Of a stretch of 64,000 nucleotides of DNA, positions 15,182 through 25,900 are shown piece by piece; the stretch's first letter is position 1, and the number at the start of each line of letters is the position of its first letter. Source of the stretch: Actinomycetota bacterium (GTDB taxonomy: Bacteria; Actinomycetota; Actinomycetes; Mycobacteriales; Mycobacteriaceae); the NCBI GenBank assembly GCA_018268465.1, contig JAFDWN010000007.1, positions 146,256 through 210,255 on the forward strand, in the 5' to 3' direction. A program made the position numbers and the translations under genes. The notes under the pieces are model-generated. The model was given only the letters and a program-made list of their open reading frames with translations. It was not told where the DNA came from and did no database searches.

Positions 15182-17344
15182 ATGAGTGACGGCGACAACG
15201 CCACTCCTGGCCATCGGCGACCCCCGGAACCGGGCGACGAAGACTGGCTTACCCGAACTCCGCCGCGAACTCCAGGCGCCGCGCCGTGGGAGCGCCGCGA
15301 CACCGCCTCCGACGTGCCGGCCGTCGCCGACGGGCCGACCGGGAACCACACCGACGGCGTCACCGTCGCCGATCTGATCGCCAAGGTGACCGCAGACGGC
15401 ACCGGGCCGTCACCCGAACGTGGACGCCACCGCGCCGAACCGGAGCCGGAGGCGCCGACGGAACTCGTCGACGCCATCCCGGCGCACGACGACCTCCCGC
15501 CGGTCCCCGACCTCCCGATCCCGACGCACGACGACCTCCCCCCGGTTCCCGAGCCGCAGGAGATCCCCGTCCCGCCGATGCCGGTTCCGCCGGCAGCCCC
15601 ACCGGTTCCGCCCGCCTACCTGGATGCGGACCGGCAGGACACCGAAATCCTCCCCGCGCTGGGCACCTACGGCACCGAGATCCCCGACCTGGCCGCCCTG
15701 CGGCACGACCGGGTGCCGCCGGTGCGGGTCGAGGGCGATGCGGTCGCCGCGCCGCCGCCGGCCTCACGCCACCGCGGGGTGCGCGTCGCGGGCCGCGTCG
15801 CGGCCGCCCTGCTGGCGATCATGGCCCTGGTCCTGACCGGCGCGGCCTGGCAGTGGCAGTCGTCGAAGAACAACAGTCTCAACACGGTCGCGGCGCTCGA
15901 CCCGGATTCGCGCGACATCGTGGACCCGAACGCGCAGTTCGGTGACGAGAACTTCCTGATTGTGGGCGTGGACAGCCGCATCGGCCAGAACAGCGACATG
16001 GGTGCCGGCGGCACCGAGGACGCCGCCGGGGCTCGCTCCGACACCGTGATGCTGGTCAACATCCCGGCCAACCGCGAACGCGTGGTGGCGGTGTCGTTCC
16101 CCCGCGACCTGGCCATCACACCGATCCAATGCCAACCGTGGAACGCCGAGACGGGCGCCTACGGCCCGATCTGGGACGAGGACTCCCAGTCCTACGGTCC
16201 CGACGAAGTGTGGACGGAGACCAAACTCAACTCCGCGTACGCATTCGGCGGCCCCAAGTGCCTCGTGAAGGTCATCCAGAAGCTGTCGGGTCTGTCGATC
16301 AACCGGTTCATGGCGGTCGACTTCGCCGGATTCGCCAAGATGGTCGACGCGGTCGGCGGGGTCGAGGTGTGCAGCACCACCCCGCTGGAGGACTACGAAC
16401 TGGGCACCGTGCTGGCCAACGCCGGACGCCAGATGGTCGACGGCCACACCGCGCTGAACTATGTCCGCGCGCGGCAGGTCACCACCGAGTTCAACGGCGA
16501 CTACGGACGCATCAAGCGTCAGCAGCTGTTCCTGTCCTCGCTGCTGCGTTCGCTGATCTCCAAGGACGTGTTCTTCTCGCTGAGCAAGCTCAACAATGTG
16601 GTCAACATGTTCATCGACGACAGCTACGTCGACAACATCAAGACCAAGGACCTCGTCGACCTGGGCCAGTCGATCCAGGGTGTGAACGCCGGCCGGATCA
16701 CCTTCGTCACGGTGCCCACGGGGATCACCGACGCCAACGGCAACGAGCCGCCCCGCACCGACGACATGCGCGCGTTGTTCGACGCCATCATCAACGACGA
16801 CCCGTTGCCGGGCGAGAAGAACTCGGACAACAGCCCCGTCCCGGGTACGCCCGAATCGGCTGCCGCGACAACGGAACCGGCGGTGCCGGTCAACGAACCC
16901 GCACCCGAGGCACCCAGCACCGGCGAGGTCGTCGACGCGGTCACCACCGACCCGCACGACGTCACCGTCCGGGTGTCGAACTCGACCGGCGAGTCCGGTC
17001 TCGCCGCGACCGCGGCAAATGAACTGCAACAACACGGATTCAACGTCACCGCACCGGACGACTACCCGGGCGCGCTGACGTCGACGACGGTGTTCTTCTC
17101 CCCCGGCAACGAACAAGCCGCGGCCACCGTGGCGTCGTCGTTCGCCAACCCCACCATCGAGCGCGTCACCGGGATGGGCGACGTGGTACGGGTCGTGCTC
17201 GGCAGCGACTTCTACTCGGTCGCGGCGCCCTCACCCAGCGGGTCGGCCGTGCAGGTGAATGTGGTGCGCGGCACCACACCCGAACCCACCCACCTACCGG
17301 AAGATCTGACCGTCACCAACGCCGCCGACACCACCTGCGAGTAA
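15182..17344 (+). CDS. LytR-CpsA-Psr cell-wall ligase
   Basis: A 720-residue membrane protein that attaches wall polymers, in mycobacteria arabinogalactan, to peptidoglycan. The cytoplasmic N-terminus (about 195 residues) is Pro-rich with repeated HDDLPPVP units. One membrane segment follows (about 200-222), then the LCP catalytic domain (NFLIVGVDSRIG to GRITFVTVPTG), a linker and a LytR_C domain (TVRVSNSTGESGLA onward, about 575-665). It corresponds to Rv0822c in order and architecture. ATG at 15182 follows a GGAGG site. Long tail and linker are normal for the mycobacterial form. Confidence 0.92.
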   Translation: MSDGDNATPGHRRPPEPGDEDWLTRTPPRTPGAAPWERRDTASDVPAVADGPTGNHTDGVTVADLIAKVTADGTGPSPERGRHRAEPEPEAPTELVDAIPAHDDLPPVPDLPIPTHDDLPPVPEPQEIPVPPMPVPPAAPPVPPAYLDADRQDTEILPALGTYGTEIPDLAALRHDRVPPVRVEGDAVAAPPPASRHRGVRVAGRVAAALLAIMALVLTGAAWQWQSSKNNSLNTVAALDPDSRDIVDPNAQFGDENFLIVGVDSRIGQNSDMGAGGTEDAAGARSDTVMLVNIPANRERVVAVSFPRDLAITPIQCQPWNAETGAYGPIWDEDSQSYGPDEVWTETKLNSAYAFGGPKCLVKVIQKLSGLSINRFMAVDFAGFAKMVDAVGGVEVCSTTPLEDYELGTVLANAGRQMVDGHTALNYVRARQVTTEFNGDYGRIKRQQLFLSSLLRSLISKDVFFSLSKLNNVVNMFIDDSYVDNIKTKDLVDLGQSIQGVNAGRITFVTVPTGITDANGNEPPRTDDMRALFDAIINDDPLPGEKNSDNSPVPGTPESAAATTEPAVPVNEPAPEAPSTGEVVDAVTTDPHDVTVRVSNSTGESGLAATAANELQQHGFNVTAPDDYPGALTSTTVFFSPGNEQAAATVASSFANPTIERVTGMGDVVRVVLGSDFYSVAAPSPSGSAVQVNVVRGTTPEPTHLPEDLTVTNAADTTCE

Positions 17345-17377
17345 ACGCGTCCGGGCGTCGGTGGCCCCATCAGGGGC

Positions 17378-17399
17378 ATTCACCGTCCGTTCACCGTGT
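17378..17399 (+). promoter_or_regulatory. PHO box before phoU
   Basis: Two adjacent 11-bp direct repeats, ATTCACCGTCC and GTTCACCGTGT, match the GTTCACC repeat with 11-bp period bound by PhoP/RegX3-type regulators in actinobacteria. It ends 42 bp before the proposed phoU transcript start, a position suited to activation under phosphate starvation. Confidence 0.65.
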
Positions 17400-17419
17400 A
17401 CGCCGTGACGACTGGTCGG

Positions 17420-17437
17420 CCCACCCTTTAGGGTGGG
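17420..17437 (+). promoter_or_regulatory. -10 box inside a perfect palindrome; leaderless phoU start
   Basis: cccaccc (17420-17426) and gggtggg (17431-17437) form a perfect inverted repeat around ttta. The -10 box TAGGGT (17429-17434) lies in it and puts the transcript start on the phoU ATG 6 bp later, so the mRNA would be leaderless. The palindrome could bind a regulator or form a DNA/RNA hairpin. Confidence 0.5.
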
Positions 17438-17440
17438 CTC

Positions 17441-18109
17441 ATGCGGACCGCGTACCACGAACAACTCGAATCATTGTCGATGCAGCTCGGCGAGATATGC
17501 GGGTTGGCAGGCACCGCAATGGAGCACGCCACCCAGGCCCTCCTGCAGGCCGACCTCGTCCTGGCCGAGCAGGTCATCACCGACCACGAACAGGTCGCCG
17601 TCAAGTGTGTGCGCGCCGAGGAGGCCGCGTTCGTCCTGCTGGCGCTGCAGGCCCCGGTGGCGGGCGATCTGCGCGCGGTGGTCGGCGCCATCCAGATCGT
17701 CGCCGACGTCGAGCGCATGGGCGCCCTGGCGCTGCATGTCGCCAAGATCGCGCGGCGGCGCCATCCGCAACACGCGCTGCCCGAAGAGGTGAACGGCTAC
17801 TTCGCCGAAATGGGCCGTGTCGCAGTCGAACTGGGTGTTGCGGCACAAGAGGTGCTGGAAACCCGGGATCCGGAGAAGGCGGCGAGGATCCGCGAGGAAG
17901 ACGACGCCATGGACGACCTGCACCGCCATCTGTTCACCGTCCTGATGGACCGTGAATGGAAGCACGGCGTGACGGCGGCGGTGGACGTGACGCTGCTCAG
18001 CCGGTTCTACGAGCGGTTCGCCGACCACGCGGTCGAGGTTGCCCGGCGGGTCATCTTCCAGATCACCGGCCGCTACCCGGACGACGAAGAGATCCCCACC
18101 CCGCTCTGA
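17441..18109 (+). CDS. phoU: phosphate-system regulator PhoU/PhoY
   Basis: A 222-residue all-helical protein with two PhoU repeats: first around [20 protein letters not shown], second around [17 protein letters not shown] and [21 protein letters not shown]. It links the Pst transporter to the SenX3-RegX3 sensor pair and restrains phosphate-starvation genes; in M. tuberculosis PhoY2 is also a persistence factor. It faces pstB convergently across a strong terminator. The PHO box upstream suggests feedback control by the system it restrains. The start is supported by the leaderless promoter. Confidence 0.95.
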   Translation: MRTAYHEQLESLSMQLGEICGLAGTAMEHATQALLQADLVLAEQVITDHEQVAVKCVRAEEAAFVLLALQAPVAGDLRAVVGAIQIVADVERMGALALHVAKIARRRHPQHALPEEVNGYFAEMGRVAVELGVAAQEVLETRDPEKAARIREEDDAMDDLHRHLFTVLMDREWKHGVTAAVDVTLLSRFYERFADHAVEVARRVIFQITGRYPDDEEIPTPL

Positions 18110-18127
18110 CGCGCGGAGCGCGTCAGA

Positions 18128-18171
18128 CGCAACGAATCCCCCGCACACCATGCGGGGGATTCCTCGTTGCG
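18128..18171. terminator. bidirectional terminator between phoU and pstB
   Basis: A long stem-loop: cgcaacgaatcccccgca (18128-18145) pairs with 18151-18171 around a 5-nt loop, with one small internal bulge. It lies between convergent genes and would work on both strands. Confidence 0.8.
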
Positions 18172-18195
18172 GGTCCACTATCCGCAACGACAGAA

Positions 18196-18226
18196 CGGGC
18201 GCCGGACCGCAAAGGTCCGACGCCCG
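18196..18226. terminator. second stem-loop between phoU and pstB
   Basis: cgggcg (18196-18201) pairs with cgcccg (18221-18226) and, inside, cggacc (18203-18208) with ggtccg (18214-18219) around gcaaa. Two consecutive hairpins isolate phoU from the pst operon. Confidence 0.6.
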
Positions 18227-18244
18227 CTCGGATGTTCGCCGTGA

Positions 18245-19021
18245 TTATCCGAAACGGCCCGAGATGTAGTCCTCGGTGGCCTTCTGACTCGGATTGGAGA
18301 AGATCTTCTCGGTGTCGTCGATCTCGATGAGCATGCCGGGCTTGCCGGTGGCCTCCAGGTTGAAGAACGCGGTCTGATCGCTCACCCGCGCGGCCTGCTG
18401 CATGTTGTGCGTGACGATCACGATCGTGAAGTCCTGCTTGAGCTCGGCGATGAGGTCCTCGATCGCCAGTGTCGAGATCGGATCCAGCGCCGAGCACGGC
18501 TCGTCCATCAGGAGGACATCGGGCTGCACCGCGATCGCCCGCGCAATGCACAGGCGCTGCTGCTGACCACCCGACAGGCCGCCGCCGGGCTTGTCCAACC
18601 GATCCTTGACCTCGTTCCACAGGTTGGCGCCCTTGAGTGACCGCTCGGCGACCTCGTCGAGGGTCTTCTTGTTGCGCACCCCCTGCAGCTTCAGGCCGGC
18701 CACCACATTGTCACGAATCGACATGGTGGGGAACGGGTTCGGGCGCTGGAACACCATCCCGATGGTCTTGCGCACGCCCACCGGGTCCACCCCGGCGCCG
18801 TAGATGTCGTCACCGTCGAGCAAGACCGAACCCTGCACCGACGCGCCGGGGATCACCTCGTGCATCCGGTTGAGGGTGCGCAGCACGGTCGACTTGCCGC
18901 AGCCCGACGGACCGATGAACGCGGTCACGCTGCGCGGCGGGACCGACATCGAGACGTCGGCCACCGCGTGGAACGAACCGTAATAGATGTTGACGTCTTT
19001 GAGGTCGAGACGCTTGGCCAT
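18245..19021 (-). CDS. pstB: phosphate ABC transporter ATPase PstB
   Basis: A 258-residue ABC ATPase that powers phosphate import through PstA-PstC. Walker [10 protein letters not shown] (residues 37-45), the ABC signature LSGGQQQR (149-156), Walker B LLMDEP (170-175) and the H-loop His in [10 protein letters not shown] are present, with the PstB-typical [15 protein letters not shown]-loop region. Last gene of the pstS-pstC-pstA-pstB order on the - strand, 12 bp after pstA. Known as phoT in M. tuberculosis. Length is normal. Confidence 0.97.
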   Translation of the reverse strand: MAKRLDLKDVNIYYGSFHAVADVSMSVPPRSVTAFIGPSGCGKSTVLRTLNRMHEVIPGASVQGSVLLDGDDIYGAGVDPVGVRKTIGMVFQRPNPFPTMSIRDNVVAGLKLQGVRNKKTLDEVAERSLKGANLWNEVKDRLDKPGGGLSGGQQQRLCIARAIAVQPDVLLMDEPCSALDPISTLAIEDLIAELKQDFTIVIVTHNMQQAARVSDQTAFFNLEATGKPGMLIEIDDTEKIFSNPSQKATEDYISGRFG

Positions 19022-19033
19022 GTCAGTGGACTC

Positions 19034-19951
19034 CTAGACCTTTTTCGGGGCAAAGAATTTGGCGATGAACCGCGCGCCGACATTCAGCAGCGCGATCAGG
19101 ATGATGAGGGTCAGCGCGGCGCCCCACAGCCGGTCGGTGGGCACCGGGTTGGCACCCGCACCCGCCGACGTCTGGTCGTACATCATGCCGGGCAGCGATC
19201 CCATGAAGCCGCTGAACATGTCGAAGTTCATCGCTTGCGAGTAACCGACCAGGATCAGCAGCGGCGCCGTCTCACCCATCACGCGGGCGAGCGCCAGCAG
19301 GATGCCGGTGACGATGCCCGACAGGGCTGTCGGAATCACGATGGCGGAGATGGTCTTCCACTTCGGCACACCCAGCGCGTAGCTCGCCTCGCGCAAATCC
19401 ATCGGGACGATCCGCAGCATCTCCTCGGTGGAACGCACGATCACCGGGATCATCAGCAGCACCAGCGCCAGTGACACCGCGAATCCGGAACGCTGGAAGC
19501 CCAGGGTGGCCACCCACAGCGCGTAGATGAACAGCGCCGCGACGATGGACGGCACACCGGTGAGGATGTCCACCATGAAGGTGGTGAGTTTGCCGAGTCG
19601 GGTTCCGCCCCCGTACTCCACGAGGTAGATGCCGACGAAGACGCCGATGGGGATCGAGATGATGGCGCACACCAGGCCCTGCAGCAGGGTGCCGACGATG
19701 GCGTGATAGGCGCCACCGCCCGGCGCGAACGCCGTCATACCGGCCTGGGAGTTCATCCACCACGTCGACGACGTGACCACGCCGATGCCCTTGACCACCA
19801 CGGTCACCAGCACCCACACCAGCGGTACCACGGCGATGGCCACCGACAGGGTGACCAGTGCGGTCGCGGCGTTGTTGGTGATCTTGCGCCGGGTGCTGAC
19901 CCCCTGGAAGGTCGGCGCCTTGACCGGCTTGTCCAGTGTTGAAGAGGTCAT
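19034..19951 (-). CDS. pstA: phosphate ABC transporter permease PstA
   Basis: A 305-residue inner-membrane permease with six membrane segments. It forms the phosphate channel with PstC. The EAA-type loop around [25 protein letters not shown] couples to the ATPase. The ATG at 19951 overlaps the pstC stop (ATGA), so translation is coupled. A 475-residue reading in the same frame includes pstC shadow and is not the gene. Confidence 0.96.
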   Translation of the reverse strand: MTSSTLDKPVKAPTFQGVSTRRKITNNAATALVTLSVAIAVVPLVWVLVTVVVKGIGVVTSSTWWMNSQAGMTAFAPGGGAYHAIVGTLLQGLVCAIISIPIGVFVGIYLVEYGGGTRLGKLTTFMVDILTGVPSIVAALFIYALWVATLGFQRSGFAVSLALVLLMIPVIVRSTEEMLRIVPMDLREASYALGVPKWKTISAIVIPTALSGIVTGILLALARVMGETAPLLILVGYSQAMNFDMFSGFMGSLPGMMYDQTSAGAGANPVPTDRLWGAALTLIILIALLNVGARFIAKFFAPKKV

Positions 19952-20991
19952 GACCTGCCCTTTCCGGAGACCGCGGCGCGGGCCAGCGAGTTCACCACGA
20001 AGGTGAGGATGAACAGCACCAGGCCGGCGGCGATGTAGGCGCCCGCCTTGTACTGGTCGTTGAACTCCGATGCCGCGGAGGCGATCTTGCTGGCGAAGGT
20101 GTACCCGGCGTCGAACAGCGACCACCCGAAGGCGGTCTGGGTGCCGCGCAGGATGATCAGCAGGGCGATGGTCTCGCCGAGCGCGCGGCCCAGACCCAGC
20201 ATCGCGCCGCTGATGTAGCCGGACATACCGAACGGCAGCACCGTCGTCCGCACGACTTCCCAGCGGGTGGCGCCGAGCGCCAGGGCAGCCTCGATCTGTC
20301 CGCGCGGCGTCTGCACGAACACCTCGCGGGTGACGGCGGTGATGATCGGCAGGATCATCACCGCGAGGACGATGCCGGCGGTGAAGATCGTGCCGCCGCC
20401 CGCCACCGACGCGTTGCCGGTGGAGAACAGGAAGATCCAGCCCAGATTGCCGTTGAGCCACAACGCGACCGGCTTGAGCACCGGGGCCAGGACGTACAGA
20501 CCCCAGACGCCGTAGATGATCGACGGCACCGCGGCGAGCAGATCCACCATGTACGCCAGCGGGCCCGACACCCGGCGGGGGGCGTACTGGGTGAGGAATA
20601 TCGCGATGCCCAGCGCCACCGGCATGGCGAGCACCAGGGCGAACACCGACACGAACACCGTGACCTGCAGCAGGTCGAGGATGCCGAAGTGCATTGCCGA
20701 GGTGTCGGTGGTGACCCAGTTGCCGCCGTAGAGGAAGAAGTTCTCCTCGTTGCGGCCCAGCGCCGGGATCGCGCGCCAGAGCAGGAACAGCCCGATCGCC
20801 GCGATGATGACGACGATCAGGATGCCCGAACCCTCGGCGAGTCCGCGGAAGACCCGATCGCCCGGTCGCACCTTCGCGTTCTTCGAGGGATTGGTGGAGA
20901 TCGGTTCCGGTTCGGGGAAGGGTGAAGCGATCACTTCACCCGACCCAGCATCCGCCGGATTTGGTGTGGTCACATCGAGCCTATCGGTCAT
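19948..20991 (-). CDS. pstC: phosphate ABC transporter permease PstC
   Basis: A 347-residue permease, partner of PstA. An N-terminal cytoplasmic tail rich in Pro and Ser (about 50 residues) precedes the first membrane segment [19 protein letters not shown], then six segments and the loop [22 protein letters not shown] that docks the ATPase. The tail length is usual for mycobacteria. It begins 47 bp after pstS. Confidence 0.96.
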   Translation of the reverse strand: MTDRLDVTTPNPADAGSGEVIASPFPEPEPISTNPSKNAKVRPGDRVFRGLAEGSGILIVVIIAAIGLFLLWRAIPALGRNEENFFLYGGNWVTTDTSAMHFGILDLLQVTVFVSVFALVLAMPVALGIAIFLTQYAPRRVSGPLAYMVDLLAAVPSIIYGVWGLYVLAPVLKPVALWLNGNLGWIFLFSTGNASVAGGGTIFTAGIVLAVMILPIITAVTREVFVQTPRGQIEAALALGATRWEVVRTTVLPFGMSGYISGAMLGLGRALGETIALLIILRGTQTAFGWSLFDAGYTFASKIASAASEFNDQYKAGAYIAAGLVLFILTFVVNSLARAAVSGKGRS

Positions 20992-21038
20992 CGGTCAGCA
21001 CCTCATCCTCGCCGCATTCCACTGATTGCGCCACGGAT

Positions 21039-22178
21039 CTAGGCGCTAGGCCCGATGGCGTCGATCGAGGTGAGCAGGCGCTCCTTGAAGGCGTCCGGCA
21101 GCGGAACGTAACCCGCGGCCGAGAGCCCGCTCTGGCCCTGGTTGGCCGCGACGGTCATGAACGACCGGATCGCCGCGGCGGTGTCGGCGGGGTAGCCGTC
21201 GGAGCAGACGATGTTGTAGGTCGCGAGCACCAGCGGGTAGGCGCCGGCCTCCGTGGTGCCGTACAGCGAGTTCAGGTCGAGTACCAGGTCGTTGCCCTCG
21301 CCGGCGAACTTCGCGGCGTCGATCGCCTTGGCCGCCGACTCATCGGTGAGCTCCACCGGGCCGCTGCCGGTGTCGATCTGGGCGAACGGGACACCGGCCT
21401 GCTCGGCGAAGCCCTTCTCCACGTAGCCGATGGAACCCGGGGTGGCCTGGACGGCCTGAACCACACCTGCGGACTTCTGCGCACCTTCACCCGCACCGCC
21501 CTGGAATTCGCTGCCGGCGCCCTTGGTCCAGGCTTCCGGCGCGGCGGCGGTCAGGTACTTCTGGAAGTTGTCGGTGGTGCCCGAGGAGTCCGAGCGGAAG
21601 ATCGGGGTGACGTCGCTGTCGGGCAGCGTGGCGCCCTCGTTCAGCGCGGCGATGGCCGGGTCGTTCCACTTGGTGATCTGACCCTGGAAGATCTTTGCCA
21701 GCGTCTCGCCGTTGAGGACGAGCTTGTCGACGCCCTCTATGTTGTAGGCCATGGCGATGGGGCCGAACACCAGCGGAAGATGCCACGGTGCGTTGCCCTC
21801 GCAGCGGGCGGTCGCCGGCGCGATCTGCTCCTCCGACAGCGGCGAATCCGAGCCGGCGAAGTCGACGTTCTTGGCGATGAACTGTTCACGGCCCGCACCC
21901 GACCCGGTCGGGTTGTACGAGAGGTTCTTACCCGGGCACGCCTGCCCCCAGGCCTGGTTGAACAGCGCGATGGCGTTCTGCTGGGCCGTGGAGCCCTCCG
22001 CGGTCAGAGAGTTGGCGCCGCCGCAGTCGGCGGCCGCCGTGCCGGTCGCACCCTCCGCACCGGTGGTGCCCGCGGTCCCGGCGTTGTTGTCGCTGCCGCA
22101 CGCGGAAAGCGTCAGCGCGACCACCGCCGCGGCGGACACCGTCGTGCCGAGCGTCTTGCCAATGCTGAAGAACTTCAC
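21039..22178 (-). CDS. pstS: periplasmic phosphate-binding lipoprotein PstS
   Basis: A 379-residue lipoprotein that captures phosphate outside the membrane. The signal peptide ends in the lipobox LSAC (Cys 27), then a Gly/Ala/Thr linker. Phosphate-binding loops are visible: GSTAQQNAI, GSGAGREQF, and FRSDSSGTTDNFQKY. The start is a GTG. Upstream (22249-22270) is a PHO box, so the operon should be induced by phosphate starvation through RegX3. First gene of the pst operon. Confidence 0.96.
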   Translation of the reverse strand: MKFFSIGKTLGTTVSAAAVVALTLSACGSDNNAGTAGTTGAEGATGTAAADCGGANSLTAEGSTAQQNAIALFNQAWGQACPGKNLSYNPTGSGAGREQFIAKNVDFAGSDSPLSEEQIAPATARCEGNAPWHLPLVFGPIAMAYNIEGVDKLVLNGETLAKIFQGQITKWNDPAIAALNEGATLPDSDVTPIFRSDSSGTTDNFQKYLTAAAPEAWTKGAGSEFQGGAGEGAQKSAGVVQAVQATPGSIGYVEKGFAEQAGVPFAQIDTGSGPVELTDESAAKAIDAAKFAGEGNDLVLDLNSLYGTTEAGAYPLVLATYNIVCSDGYPADTAAAIRSFMTVAANQGQSGLSAAGYVPLPDAFKERLLTSIDAIGPSA

Positions 22179-22248
22179 TTATCCCACTTTCGTTGACGGC
22201 ATCAGGCTCTCCGGCAACGTATGCGGCCGGGGTGGACGGCGCGCGGAT

Positions 22249-22270
22249 GCTAGATGAACGAACGGTGAAC
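22249..22270 (-). promoter_or_regulatory. PHO box before pstS
   Basis: Read on the - strand, two adjacent 11-bp direct repeats, GTTCACCGTTC and GTTCATCTAGC, lie 71-92 bp upstream of the pstS start. They match the actinobacterial PHO box and the repeat before phoU in this window, so one regulator probably controls both. Confidence 0.7.
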
Positions 22271-22289
22271 AGGTTCAGCTAATTCACAG

Positions 22290-24043
<1,754 letters not shown>

Positions 24044-24188
24044 GCCCTGGACACATCTCCACGGACTCCGACGTCCGGGTGATCTCCCAGATTCATGGCC
24101 GACACGTAGCCGTTACCCGGCCAGCCGTCACCTAACGATAGCGTGCTACCTGCTGTAAAGCCGCGCCAAGCCGGACCCGGCGGGGACC

Positions 24189-25001
24189 GTGGGCAAGAAT
24201 GTGCGGGTGCGAAAGCTCCTGATCGGACTGGTCGCCGCGGTCACCGCTATCGCTGTCGGCGGCGTGGGCGTGGACTTCGGCGCCGCCATCTACGCAGAAT
24301 ATCGCTGGTCGCGTACGGTCCGGGAGGTTGCTCACCTACAGTTCGATCCCTGGGTGGGCATTATTGGTTTCCCGTTCATCTCGCAGGCCGTGCGCAGGCA
24401 CTACGACGAGGTCGAGATCCGGGCAAGTGGTGTGGATCACCCTGTCACCGGCAAGTCGTCGCTGGAAGCGACCATGCATTCGGTGGACCTCGACCAGGCC
24501 AGCTGGCTCGTCCGGCCGCAGGCCGACCTACCGGTCGGCAAGCTGGAGAGCCGCATCATCGTCGACTCGACGCATGTGGGCCGTTTCATGGGCATCAAGG
24601 ACCTCCTGGTCGAGGCACCGCCCCGGGAGACCAACGACGCCACCGGCGGCACCACCGAATCGGGCATCTCCAGCAACCGCGGGGTGGTGTTCACCGGAAC
24701 ACCGCAGAACGCGGATTTCCCCGAGCGGGTCAGCATCGCCGTCGACCTGACGATGGCCGGCCCGGCGCAGACCACCCTCGTCCTCACCGCCACCGGCGTG
24801 CTGACCGGCCCGGGCACCGCCGACACCCCGGTACCCGACGACAAGCTCGGCGCGGTGCTCGCGGAGTTCAGCACGTCGATCCCCGACCAGAAGCTGCCGT
24901 TCGGCATCGCCCCGACCAGTCAGGGTGCCCGCGGCTCGGACATCATCATCGAGGGCATCGCCGAGGGAGTGACGATCACGCTGGACGGGTTCAGGCAGTA
25001 A
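24189..25001 (+). CDS. lmeA: lipomannan elongation factor LmeA (DUF2993)
   Basis: A 270-residue periplasmic or membrane-anchored protein. One N-terminal membrane segment (about 9-31) is followed by a DUF2993 domain that binds phospholipid. In mycobacteria LmeA is needed for mannan-chain elongation of lipomannan and lipoarabinomannan. The start is a GTG at 24189; GTGs at 24201 and 24207 are possible. It matches Rv0817c in order. Tandem 65-bp repeats begin 27 bp after its stop. Confidence 0.85.
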   Translation: MGKNVRVRKLLIGLVAAVTAIAVGGVGVDFGAAIYAEYRWSRTVREVAHLQFDPWVGIIGFPFISQAVRRHYDEVEIRASGVDHPVTGKSSLEATMHSVDLDQASWLVRPQADLPVGKLESRIIVDSTHVGRFMGIKDLLVEAPPRETNDATGGTTESGISSNRGVVFTGTPQNADFPERVSIAVDLTMAGPAQTTLVLTATGVLTGPGTADTPVPDDKLGAVLAEFSTSIPDQKLPFGIAPTSQGARGSDIIIEGIAEGVTITLDGFRQ

Positions 25002-25028
25002 CCGGCCCGTCGCGCCCGGGTCGGGGCC

Positions 25029-25257
25029 GATCGGGGAGAAACCACAATCGTGGCCGGGTTAAGGCAGCACCCACAACCGCATCGCCCACGCGCGATCGGG
25101 GAGAAACCACAATCGCGGCCGGGTCAAGACAGCACCCACAACCGCATCGCCCACGCGCGATCGGGGAGAAACCACAATCGCGGCCGGGTTAAGACAGCAC
25201 CCACAACCGCATCGGCCACGCGCGATCGGGGAGTAACCACAATCGTGGCCGGGTTAA
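25029..25257 (+). repeat. 65-bp tandem repeat, 3.5 copies
   Basis: Three full 65-bp units (25029-25093, 25094-25158, 25159-25223) and a 34-bp partial (25224-25257) run from 28 bp after lmeA to 7 bp before thiX. Each begins gatcggggag and contains ccacaatcg(t/c)gg and gggt(t/c)aa; units differ at only a few bases. Since 65 is not a multiple of 3 and no frame is shared, it is not coding. It resembles mycobacterial MIRU-type minisatellites. The last copy places ATCGGGGAG about 30 bp before the thiX start. Confidence 0.85.
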
Positions 25258-25264
25258 ATGAAGC

Positions 25265-25687
25265 ATGAGTTCGTCAGTGGTCGTCGTCGTCGCCGTGCTG
25301 ATCGCCGCGTTGGGCCTGGCCTACGTCGTCGGCAAGCTCATCACCTTGCGCTCGGGCATGTTGCGGTCGGCCGCCGAAGCCGCCAACGTCGACACGACGG
25401 GGTTGGGTCTGTCCGACACCGGCCCCACGGTGCTGCACTTCAGCGCGGAGTGGTGCGGCCCGTGCGCGGCTGTGCGCCGCGTGGTCGACCAGGTATGCGC
25501 CGACCTGCCCGGTGTTGCGCACGTGGAGATCGATATGGACGCCAATCCCGAGGCGGCGCGGCGGCTTTCGGTGCTGTCCCTGCCGACCACCATCATCTTC
25601 GATGCGCAGGGCCATCCACGGATGCGCACCTCGGGTGTGCCCAAGGCCGCTGACCTGCGGGCCGCCCTCGAACCGCTATTGGCCTGA
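25265..25687 (+). CDS. thiX: membrane-anchored thioredoxin ThiX
   Basis: A 140-residue thioredoxin with an N-terminal membrane segment (about 5-24) and the active site WCGPC (63-67), followed by the cis-Pro loop LSVLSLPTT. The fold would lie on the side of the membrane to which the C-terminus faces; this is not certain. It matches Rv0816c in place, next to the sulfur genes. The start is the ATG at 25265 just after the repeats, without a strong ribosome site. Confidence 0.88.
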   Translation: MSSSVVVVVAVLIAALGLAYVVGKLITLRSGMLRSAAEAANVDTTGLGLSDTGPTVLHFSAEWCGPCAAVRRVVDQVCADLPGVAHVEIDMDANPEAARRLSVLSLPTTIIFDAQGHPRMRTSGVPKAADLRAALEPLLA

Positions 25688-25703
25688 TCAGTCCCTCATT
25701 GGG

Positions 25704-25709
25704 TAAGCT
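25704..25709 (+). promoter_or_regulatory. -10 box of the leaderless cysteine leader peptide
   Basis: TAAGCT fits the mycobacterial TANNNT -10 element and lies 7 bp before the GTG at 25717, so the transcript would begin at that start codon without a 5' leader. Confidence 0.6.
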
Positions 25710-25716
25710 GTGCCGC

Positions 25717-25809
25717 GTGTTGCCCCGCACCGAGCTCGTGCTCACCAAGCGTCGCGCAGTCGATCTGTGCCGCACCGCGGGTTGCTGCTGTTGTTGTTGT
25801 AGCTGCTGA
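25717..25809 (+). CDS. poly-cysteine leader peptide (cysteine attenuator)
   Basis: A 30-residue peptide starting at GTG 25717, VLPRTELVL..., ending in six consecutive cysteines then Ser-Cys (CCCCCCSC). From published work in M. smegmatis, leaderless poly-Cys sORFs before sulfur-metabolism operons act as cysteine-responsive attenuators: ribosomes stall at the Cys run when cysteine is low. Here the run lies about 100 bp upstream of the operon DUF4395-cysA2-sseC. Between them is a CTCGG/CCGAG hairpin (25839-25857). The mechanism for this locus is inferred by position and peptide sequence. Confidence 0.85.
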   Translation: MLPRTELVLTKRRAVDLCRTAGCCCCCCSC

Positions 25810-25900
25810 GTAGCCGCGCCACCTCTTTTCGCGCCGCGCTCGGAGCCGCCCACCGAGGCGTGCCCATGCCAGCCCATATCCACACAGCAGGAGCATCGTC

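Noticed and set aside
15764-17116. 450-residue open frame antisense to the LCP gene
   Set aside because: Low-complexity Val/Asp/Gly/Arg composition and complete overlap with a clear cell-wall ligase.
24044-24188. GlnR box between glnR and lmeA
   Set aside because: A gttac...gtcac pair occurs but its spacing does not fit the usual GlnR site, so it was not annotated.
25029-25257. Tandem repeats as a CRISPR array
   Set aside because: Units are adjacent and nearly identical over all 65 bp, with no variable spacers and no cas genes.
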